Part shown: in pieces, positions 56,824 to 64,000 of the stretch | Layout: the number at the start of each line of letters is the position of its first letter | Numbering within the stretch: position 1 is the first letter of the stretch | Source: Ceratothoa steindachneri | Taxonomy: Eukaryota > Arthropoda > Malacostraca > Isopoda > Cymothoidae | DNA length: 64,000 nt | Assembly (NCBI GenBank): GCA_963969495.1 | Contig: OZ018323.1 | Span: 75,850,920-75,914,919, forward strand | Direction: 5' to 3' | Translations under genes and position numbers: made by a program | The notes under the pieces: generated by a model | Seen by the model: the letters and a program-made list of their open reading frames with translations, nothing else | The model's database searches: none | Told to the model about the DNA's origin: nothing

Positions 56824-58685
56824 CCTTATTCCTGAAGACTTGGAATCCTCATTCAACTATCTCATTAACTAACTTTAGTTTTCATCATTTCTGATCAATC
56901 TAGCTATCAAATGAATAAATATACAGGAATTAATTGCACAATGTAACATTTAAACTTGGATATTTTTTTGTAGATTAAAAGATGAGTTCACAACATATGT
57001 GTTAGCTTTATCAATAAAGTCATTAAGATTCAGAATAAGAAAGTTTTTAAAATTTTATACAAATTCTTTCAGCGGCAATATAATACATGTTGGAATTTAA
57101 TTAAAATTATATGATTTTTTACCAAACGAAACTAAAAGGCAATTTTCATACAGTGCAAAGGCTTAGTCTTCATACACCCAAATACTTAAAATGAATAACT
57201 AGAAGTAAAAAAAACCACGAATGTTTAGGACAGTTGGGTTTAGCTCGCCTTTATGAGTCTTACTTCATTGAATATTTGCTTTGCTTTGAGATATTCAAGA
57301 AATTTATATAAAAAAATTATTCTTACCGGTCTCATCCTCCAAAAAAAAAATCAAGGAGAATAATGGTGTGGAAGAATTCCACGTGGAATTTCATTTCCAG
57401 CATGGAAGTTCCATGTGCTGGAGAAGATTCTGTAAGGGTAAGCCTACCCCCCCATCTCCCCCGCGCCTTCCACAAGCGGTAGCCTCGAACCGCGTCCACC
57501 ACGGTTCATCTTTACACGGGGTATAATAGCCTCGGCAAGAAGATTCGAGGCCATTCGAGAGTAGAGCTGTTTCCCGCTAACCCTCCGCGGGGAGAGCCTC
57601 CGACATAAATAGTGCTCGACTCCCATGAGGAGACACAGAGTTGAGAAGTCTCGCCCGGACCCAAGAAGATTTCCCCCTAGTTCCCAGTCAGGTGCTAACA
57701 ACAAAGCAAAGTGTCAGCTGAACTATTTGTGTTTTGGAATTAGCCCCAGCCAGTGAGGTAATTCCATTTAACGATCGCTACCGAGTGATTTTTCCGACTT
57801 CTCTTATCAACTACTGCCAAAGCCCTCCTCGTTCGCCCCTGGTTTTGGGGTAGCCGATATTCTCTCCCCTGGACCGGACGTTGCCCTTTTTGGAGAACCG
57901 TCATCACTTTAAATTCCCGCTCAGAAGCTCCGAGCGGCATCGCCTCACGTGCAGAAGACATCCGTGAAGCCTTACCCCGACATCTCACCCGGAATCCTCC
58001 GTAACCCAACCCCTTTCCCCCTTCAGTAAGCCATTTGAGTTAATTCCTCCTCAATTTGAATAGTCTTCTCCTGTAATACCTTAAATTTTAGCTTCATAGT
58101 CTGATTCATAACTACAATCACCCCCCTCGTTCTTCTGATGTAATTTTTCCCGTCAATTCTCTCATTATTTTTATGTAAATAAAATTATATATTTGTAATG
58201 CCTCTTTAAATAACCTTGAGCTTTGCCATTGCCCATAATTTACCTGACCTCGTTGCACTCTTTCTCGCTACTCAGCACGTCTAAACTAGTGGTGTTCCGT
58301 CCCTTTTCGGTTCGCCTTTAAGTTATTGGTCCCTCCCCTATACATATAATATGGTATTGATGTAATATAATGTCATACCACGACAAATGGCATCCTCTTT
58401 TTTATATGATGATTATAATTTGTTTTACAGTCTTGTCAGAATCCTCATATTCTCCCCCAATCTTTTGCAATTCTGCTTCTGCTTCCTCCTCTTAAAGCCC
58501 TTACGAAAAGAGAATTATTCAAATTATTCACAAGGACCAAATTCACCACTTTTCTTCTGTTACAGCCATTGTTGCGAAACAAATGAATTCTTACTGTAAT
58601 AAATTGGCTATTCAAATGAGAAGGGCGAGGAGATGCAGAAGAGGGGGCATTTATTACATTTAGAGAAAAGGAGGAGAAGAAGAGG
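56824..58685. other. unassigned; contains palindromes and a GC-rich island
   Basis: 57375-57421 holds two adjacent palindromes (annotated). 57440-58020 is conspicuously G/C-rich with two long minus-strand frames (57444-57704 and 57740-58009) that match no family I know. It resembles in composition the LINE 5' UTR at 62000-62500. The remainder is AT-rich. Confidence 0.35.
57375..57421. other. two adjacent palindromes
   Basis: AATTCCACGTGGAATT (57375-57390) is a perfect 16-bp palindrome centred on CACGTG. It is followed at 57397 by CCAGCATGGAA and TTCCATGTGCTGG, an inverted repeat of 11 bases with a two-base bulge and a single-base centre. Confidence 0.7.
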
Positions 58686-59012
58686 AGGTGGGCAGTGGGC
58701 AGGGGCCGTGGCTTTGGTGATGGTGGTGGTAGGTGGGTAGGAGTCCTAATAGTGGGCAGGTGCGTTGGTGCTAGTGGTGGGCAGGGGTGGTTGTGGTGGA
58801 TGGGTAGGGACCTTGTTTTTTTTCCATATGCGGTTCTTGCTGGTGGTGGGTAGGTGCGGTGGTGCTGTTATGGGCAGGGGCGGTGGCGATGATGGGCAGG
58901 GGTGGTGGTGGTGGTAATGGTGGGCAGGGGCAGTGATAGTGGTGGTAGTGGTGGGCAGGGGCAGTGATAGTGGTGGTAGTGGTGGGCAGGGCCCGTGGTG
59001 GGCAGGAGCATT
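58686..59012 (+). repeat. G/T-rich minisatellite (GTGGGCAGGGGC type)
   Basis: Irregular repeats of GTGGGCAGGGGC with GGTGGTG spacers. One 31-bp unit (GTGGGCAGGGGCAGTGATAG, TGGTGGTAGTG) is present twice in perfect tandem at about 58920-58981. The plus strand is nearly free of C. Confidence 0.85.
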
Positions 59013-59989
59013 GGTTTATACCTTTATATTTGATATTAAATTCCCTTTCAAATCATATATGGCAACCTTCCTATTTTTTTAAATTGCATCCCTCAACTTG
59101 GCATAAATTTGATATTTGTATGTTTAATTTAAAAGCGGTCTATTTACTCAGATTTAAGAGAAAATAGCGGTGAAATTTCACCCTAACCGATTCTATTCTT
59201 GAGATCAAATCGGGAAGATGGTAGTTTTATTTCTTTGGCAAAGGTAAAAAATGCTGCCATATACTCGAATTAATCTACATTGAGGATCTTAAATTACGAA
59301 TTTTGTTCATATATCGCTCATTTATCAACTTTTTCATCATATGTGTGATTAGTATATGGGCTAATCATAATTTGTTTCTCTTCTTCTTAGTGATATAAGA
59401 GTGAAGGTGCTGAAAATAATAGCTATTTTTAATGATTTTTATTTAAAGTTAAAAGAGAAAATTTTATTATTCGCTTCCATCCATGAGCTTCTAGAGGAAA
59501 GTCTACGGGATACGGAACCACACCTTTACGTTCTTTTGAATTAAAAAAAAAACAAATCCTCACGGCTAAACTATTTAAGCTAAAACCTTGTGCTTGGTCT
59601 CTTTAGCTAGAAAATTATATTTAAAAAAATTACTAGTCCCGTAGAGGGCATCATTAGAATGTCAGGATTTCCTCAAGATTTCCTGAACTCCTCAAGCAAA
59701 AAAGGAAAACCTGATTTATCTACTGGGAGAAAAATTGGCATAAGAAAAGTAAAACTTTTAGCCGATTTTTCCGATAAATGGAGGAGACCAAAGCCTCTCA
59801 ACAAAGAAGTCAAATAGTTCGCAATTATGTGTGTAAGAAATTGTCCCAAGTACGAGGAAATAGACTACAACTGTTGGCGCATTTGGAGATGAAGAAGAGT
59901 GGAAGCTGTGATGCACAAGAATTGGATTGCAGTTGTTAAGGGGGAGGGGGGGAGAGGAAGTCATGAATGCCAATATCAATTTTTTAATG
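59013..59989. other. unassigned AT-rich sequence
   Basis: No gene or repeat recognised apart from short poly-A runs. Confidence 0.35.
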
Positions 59990-60240
59990 CATTGGGGAGG
60001 GGCACCTGGCGCCTGCCATCAAGGGAAGAAACCGCCGAAAATATACTTTAAACTTTTGCCTAAACTTTGGCTATTTTAGCAGTTATAAGGTTTAGAATAC
60101 AACAAAAAAAACGAACAGGAAAAAAAAACAGGAGACAACTAGGAGGAGAGAGAAAAAAAGGAAAATCAAAATGAGGTGCTGGAGGGAGGCTTTCTCCCTC
60201 GGGAGCCCCGGCTATGGATTTTGGATATTGATCATGTTTT
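59990..60240 (-). mobile_element. Jockey/Nimb-like LINE 3' tail, copy D, minus strand
   Basis: Only the 3' UTR remains. On the minus strand, GGGGCTCCCGAGGGAGAAAG and CTCCAGCACC lead into a T-rich tract and then TTGATGGC, CGCCAGGTGCCCC. The order and terminal motif match copies A, B and C. Confidence 0.55.
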
Positions 60241-60620
60241 GTTTTGTTTTTTAGCTTCCAGGCATTTGCACTTACAAAAAAAGAATGTTAAAAATTCACA
60301 TTTTATCCTATTTTAGTTATTTTACACATTTTATCTTATTTTAAGAGTTATTTATACCCTCGTTATTATGAAAAATTTAAATATAAACAAAAAGGAACAA
60401 AATGACATACATTGAATCCGACGCTGCCAAAGGCCTTTGAATGAATCCTGACCTTTGGCTGGGCTCCGTCAGTTCATTCCTCGTCACTATCAGATATATT
60501 GTCTGTATCCGCAGAGATCAGTGAGGATGGCTTTCAACTGTGCATACTATATTTTTTTCTCGATCGACATTCTTTAGAGGTATTCTAATTTCTTGTAAAA
60601 CACACACACGCACGCACAAT
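60241..60620. other. unassigned sequence
   Basis: Nothing recognised between the LINE tail and the (CT)n tract; short CACACGCA run at the right end. Confidence 0.35.
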
Positions 60621-60897
<277 letters not shown>

Positions 60898-60903
<6 letters not shown>

Positions 60904-61573
60904 TCGAAACAGTGCATTGAGGCGGAGAAAAGGCCCAAAGGATGCTAGGCTATATTAAGCGCCAGTTTGGTTATCGGAACCAGGAGATTGTACTGTGCCT
61001 GTACAACTCACTTGTCCGACCGCACCTGGAGTATGCCGTACAATTTTGGAGTCCTTCATTGCGAAAGGACATCGCGAGATTGGAACGCGTACAAGCCAGG
61101 GCAACCAAGCTGATTCCCTCTATCCGACATAAAAGTTATGAGGATAGACTAAGGGAATTAGATCTGTTCTCGCTGGAAACCCGTAGACTGCGTGGTCAGC
61201 TCATCGAAGTTTTCAAAATACTTCGAGGGTTCGACAATGTTGACTACCGGGATATTTTCACACTGAGTGAGAACAGAACGCGCAATCACGGCTTCAAACC
61301 TGAACTGAAGCGTTACAACCGCAATCTGTGTGGAAATTTTTTCACCTACAGTATCTGCGGTAAGTGGAACGCACTTCCAGTGGAAGTTGTCAACAGTGAA
61401 TCTGTTGACCAGTTCAAGTCAAGACTAGACAAGGTCTTGAAAAGTGGCCGTTTAGGGACGCAAAACAATTGAGCAGCCTTGTGCCCGCTCGATTGCAAGT
61501 CCAATGGTACCCTCTTTGAATGGACCGTAAGGTCTCCTAGGTACCTTCTTTCCTTGTTGTTACTCCTTGTTGT

Positions 61574-61575
<2 letters not shown>
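60898..61575 (+). mobile_element. LINE 3' end (CR1/L2-like), plus strand, between two (CT)n tracts
   Basis: Starts abruptly at AAGTTCTCGAAACAGTGCAT directly after the (CT)n. Carries the end of ORF2 and a ~100-base 3' UTR with GGACCGTAAGGTCTCCTAGG, and ends with two copies of CCTTGTTGTTACT before another (CT)n. Same family as 16973-17752 (minus). The flanking CT on both sides would be a target duplication if it inserted into the microsatellite. Confidence 0.85.
60942..61472 (+). CDS. LINE ORF2 C-terminal region
   Basis: 176-residue open frame, the best-preserved TE coding piece of this family here: LGYIKRQFGYRNQEIVLCLY, NSLVRPHLEYAVQFWSPSLR, KDIARLERVQARATKLIPSI, ELDLFSLETRRLRGQLIEVF, ending VDQFKSRLDKVLKSGRLGTQ and NN. 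This is the conserved C-terminus after the RT thumb in CR1/L2-type LINEs. The RT proper is lost by 5' truncation. The reading frame before the ATG (60899-60941) is shifted by one base relative to the other copy, so the ATG is not a true start. Confidence 0.85.
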   Translation: MLGYIKRQFGYRNQEIVLCLYNSLVRPHLEYAVQFWSPSLRKDIARLERVQARATKLIPSIRHKSYEDRLRELDLFSLETRRLRGQLIEVFKILRGFDNVDYRDIFTLSENRTRNHGFKPELKRYNRNLCGNFFTYSICGKWNALPVEVVNSESVDQFKSRLDKVLKSGRLGTQNN

Positions 61576-61625
<50 letters not shown>

Positions 61626-61644
61626 ATCTCGCTCTCTCTCTCTC
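61576..61644. repeat. (CT)n microsatellite
   Basis: About 69 bp of CT with two small interruptions, immediately following the LINE 3' terminus. Confidence 0.95.
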
Positions 61645-62575
61645 ATAAAGAAAGTAGAGAGAGGTGACGCCCCTTTGTTGCGGGAAGAGAGCTTGTGCGT
61701 ACCCTTGACTTTTCGAGCTATGTCGGCGGGGGTACCTATCTTCTGGCACCCCTGGCAGGGTTTCCCTTGTCGATTTGGTCTGAAATTAGGTTCCAGACTA
61801 AGTGCGTCTTTTCTTTTTTTTTATCCTACTCTATCCTTCATCTTTCTTTAAAAATTAATCCTATTTATTCTACTTATACAAAAAGAAAAAACAACAAAAA
61901 AACAACCCCTATACCTATCATGTCACTCTTACCCTTTTTTCATCTATCTACATATAAGGACCTGGCAGCTACCTCACGCGTCAGAAGAGAGGCTTTGGAA
62001 CCTCTATAAACAACGCCAATCGACGCTCACTGGTTGCGAGAGACTAGGACTTGAGTGGTCTTAGGCGTTGGGGCACGATGAATAGGATGAGGGTAGTGCC
62101 CCGGTAACATCTTTCCTGGCGCATAATTATTGACCATTCCCAGTGACCGTTGACAGGTGCCTCTGGTAGCATTGGTCCGTGGTGACGGCCATTTGTTGCC
62201 ATGTTGGTTGCCAGGCCAATAAAAAGCCTTGGGTCGAGTCTCTTGGTGTGGCGGGATATCCACTGAACGCTGCTCCGAGATCTTGGCCGTCGTGAAGGGA
62301 ACTAGTAGGAGTTTAGTACGGGGTGTGCTCTGTTATTCACCTGGTGAGAAATCGATGGCCCCTTCGGGGACCGTCAGTGCTGCTTGGTTGGGAGCCACGG
62401 CACGCCGAGGTTTGACGACTCGGTCGGACGAACAGCAGCACAAGGAGCGTGCCTTCTGAAAGATCCGAAACCTCTCTGATTGATAGGCGGGAGCGACTCA
62501 CGCGGGGCGAACTCACCACCCCCTTTCTTTTTTATTGAGTGGTCACAAAGTATTCAGAGTTATAAAGTGTTCAGC
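61645..62575 (+). other. probable 5' UTR of the CR1-like LINE
   Basis: Non-coding. The last ~600 bases are G/C-rich with many CG dinucleotides, ending with a T-rich stretch just before the ORF1 ATG at 62576. No promoter element is evident. The first ~300 bases may be unrelated flanking sequence. Confidence 0.4.
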
Positions 62576-63811
62576 ATGACTGGAAAGGAAGGACCTGGTG
62601 CGTTAAAGTATACCTGCTCGACATGCTAAAAGGACAAGTGGTGCGTAGATTTTCCGGAGGGGTGTTTCTCAAAATGCCACCCTGGAAGTATCTGCACGGA
62701 CTGCGTCCTTAGGGCAAAACTTCAGGAGCTTAAGGAACTTTTTAAATCTTCTGAGGAAAAAACACGACGGCTGGAAGAAAAGGTGAAAATCCTCGAGTCT
62801 GAGCATGTGACTCAAATCCGTCATCTCGAAGCCATCATTTCAGAGATTAAAGCCACCAATGGACAGCAACAGCAACAAGAAACTCCCAACGACGCGGATG
62901 GCTCCTCTGTTGGGCCCTCATGCACCGCGTGAAAAGAGATAGGCCAACGATCCGACGTCCCAGAGCCAGCAGCTGCTGGGGTTACTCAGGGCGTCAAAAA
63001 GAAGAAAAGGAAGAGTAAGAAAGGAAAAACAGAAGAGAAAGTAGAAACGGAAGAAAAAACGAAGAAGAAAAAGAAGAAAAAAACCAAAAAAGTGGGGAAG
63101 AAAGAGGAATCGAAAGAGCCCATACTGAAAGGGAAGCCTCTGTCCTCTGAAGCCAAATGCGCGAGGGTCATCGTGATCGGTGACTCCCAAGCGCGGGATC
63201 TACAACCCTTGCTAGCGGCCCACCTTCGCACCAGTGTGAAGGTAAGCTGCCTTCCAGGAAAGGGGAACGGAGAAATAAGGATGGAGGCTGAGAAATCTCA
63301 GATCTCTGAGAACTCAGTAGTTGCCCTCATGGCAAGTGGCAACGATCTCTACCTACGAGGAGGCAATGTAGGCGCCAGTGGGAAGATCCTGACCACGGTT
63401 ATGGGAGGAGTTGACGACTGTGGGCTAAAAACCCGCAGACGTGTCGTGGTCGGGATACTCCCAAGACGAGTTCCACCCCGCAATGCTCACGCGAAGAACG
63501 TCTCTATAAACCAACGCCTGGGAGATCTTTTTACGGGGGAAGGAGTCTTTTTTGTAGACCCCTACCGCACGTTTTACGGGAGAAATGACCTGTACAAAAG
63601 GGACGGAGTGCATCTTTCCTTTAAAGGGAAAGCTGCACTCGCAAACATGATCCAGGATGTTGTGGAGCGGACCCAAAGAAGTGTCAGACCCCGAGTAAAG
63701 GAGGACGTACGCCAGTACACCCGTGTTATTCCAGGAAGGACCTTTTCTGAAGTCACAAAGAGTGGAGTGATCCCACCACAGAGAAAGAAAGCGGGAAACG
63801 GAAGAGCGTAG
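62576..63811 (+). pseudogene. LINE ORF1: PHD-like finger, coiled coil, SGNH esterase
   Basis: From the ATG at 62576 the frame is consistent to TAG 63809-63811 except for a TAA at 62627-62629 and a TGA at 62930-62932. The N-terminus has a Cys/His cluster (YTCSTC, CVDFPEGCFSKCHPG, CTDC) like the PHD finger of CR1 ORF1. Then comes a coiled coil (KLQELKELFKSSEEKTRRLE), a Lys/Glu-rich linker, and an SGNH/GDSL esterase: GDS with the nucleophile at about residue 204 (VIVIGDSQARDL), SGND at about 256, and DGVH at 343-346. All catalytic residues are present. The esterase frame from 63092 is open for 239 residues. CR1-type elements with PHD and esterase domains in ORF1 are established; the esterase's role there is not settled. 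Confidence 0.85.
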
Positions 63812-64000
63812 GGAGTCCTACAGTCGGGGACTCCCTAAAAGTTTTTCTGTTTAATGCGAGGTCTATCAGAAACAAGTTTCTAGAACTTCGTGGCCTCGTA
63901 GCAACAGAAGAACCGGAGATGGTGGCCATAACGGAGTCGTGGATAAAAACCTCAAGCCGAGATTTTGAAGGTGAAGTCACGATTCCCGGTTACCAGCTCT
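63812..64000 (+). CDS. LINE ORF2 start: APE-type endonuclease N-terminus (cut by window end)
   Basis: In the frame next to ORF1 the sequence reads LKVFLFNARSIRNKFLELRG, LVATEEPEMVAITESWIKTS, then RDFEGEVTIPGYQL at the window edge. These are the first two endonuclease motifs: the Asn of 'NARS' and the Glu of 'TESW', both intact. ORF2 would go on to the rest of the endonuclease and the RT outside the window. It has no ATG close to ORF1's stop, so translation may depend on frameshifting or reinitiation; the mechanism cannot be seen. Confidence 0.85.

Larger units (their letters stand above)
61645..64000 (+). mobile_element. CR1-like LINE with PHD-esterase ORF1, 5' part, cut by window end
   Basis: 5' untranslated region of G/C-rich sequence (from somewhere after 61645 to 62575), ORF1 (62576-63811) and the first ~60 codons of ORF2 (to 64000). 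The start of the element is not defined. ORF1 ends and ORF2 begins within a few codons in a different frame, as is common in CR1-like elements. ORF1 carries two stops but otherwise intact domains, so this copy is fairly young. Confidence 0.8.

Noticed and set aside
57444..58009. Two minus-strand frames in a GC-rich island as a host gene
   Set aside because: No domain, no start context and no supporting neighbour; composition is like a LINE 5' UTR, so it is left unassigned.

Overview
This 64 kb window reads as repeat-dense intergenic DNA from an animal nuclear genome, most probably an arthropod and plausibly a decapod crustacean. The evidence is the mix of long (TA)n and (CT)n microsatellites, Penelope-like elements with GIY-YIG endonucleases, several LINE clades, a Gypsy-type LTR element, hAT and mariner MITEs, and a multi-copy transposon-associated protein family that I associate from general knowledge with arthropods and cnidarians. 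I found no intact host gene, no tRNA or rRNA gene and no CRISPR array. Nearly all recognisable coding sequence is transposable-element protein, mostly broken by stops and frameshifts. The one host-derived coding fragment is a 72-bp piece of histone H3.

Left part (1-20 kb): a 35-bp minisatellite; the histone H3 fragment fused upstream of a LINE ORF1 with three CCHC knuckles; an AT-rich stretch and an RTE-like RT scrap; a first SINE copy; a Penelope-like element (10.1-12.3 kb) preceded by part of a second copy and followed by a 250-bp (TA)n; a first copy of a tandem-repeat-bearing dispersed element (called here the 127-bp-unit element, Helentron-like); and a diverged 17-bp minisatellite of about 3 kb (15.2-18.9 kb) split by a LINE 3' end.

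Middle (20-42 kb): a 216-bp mariner MITE; a minus-strand Gypsy element (integrase, protease, SCAN-like gag, PBS-like site, LTR-like block) with no RT between protease and integrase; the best copy of the 127-bp-unit element; a minus-strand Jockey/Nimb-like LINE copy; a second SINE copy; and head-to-head fragments of the same LINE. Long (TA)n tracts punctuate the region.

Right part (42-64 kb): a Penelope-like 3' end; a second LINE lineage with RT remnants; another Jockey/Nimb-like copy with endonuclease and RNase H remnants; a 481-bp hAT MITE with 8-bp target duplications; and a transposon-type protein gene split in two by about 2.7 kb. That insert carries two copies of the 127-bp-unit element flanking two different ~165-bp tandem arrays. 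The window ends in a CR1-like LINE whose ORF1 has a PHD-like N-terminus and an SGNH esterase with all catalytic residues present, running into the start of ORF2.

The strongest candidates for something new are the 127-bp-unit element family with its composite 52.5-54.8 kb copy, the 17-bp minisatellite, the histone H3/LINE junction, and the hammerhead-like remnants at Penelope 3' ends that abut (TA)n tracts. All identifications are by eye from translated motifs and repeat comparison. Element boundaries are approximate unless a target-site duplication is given.
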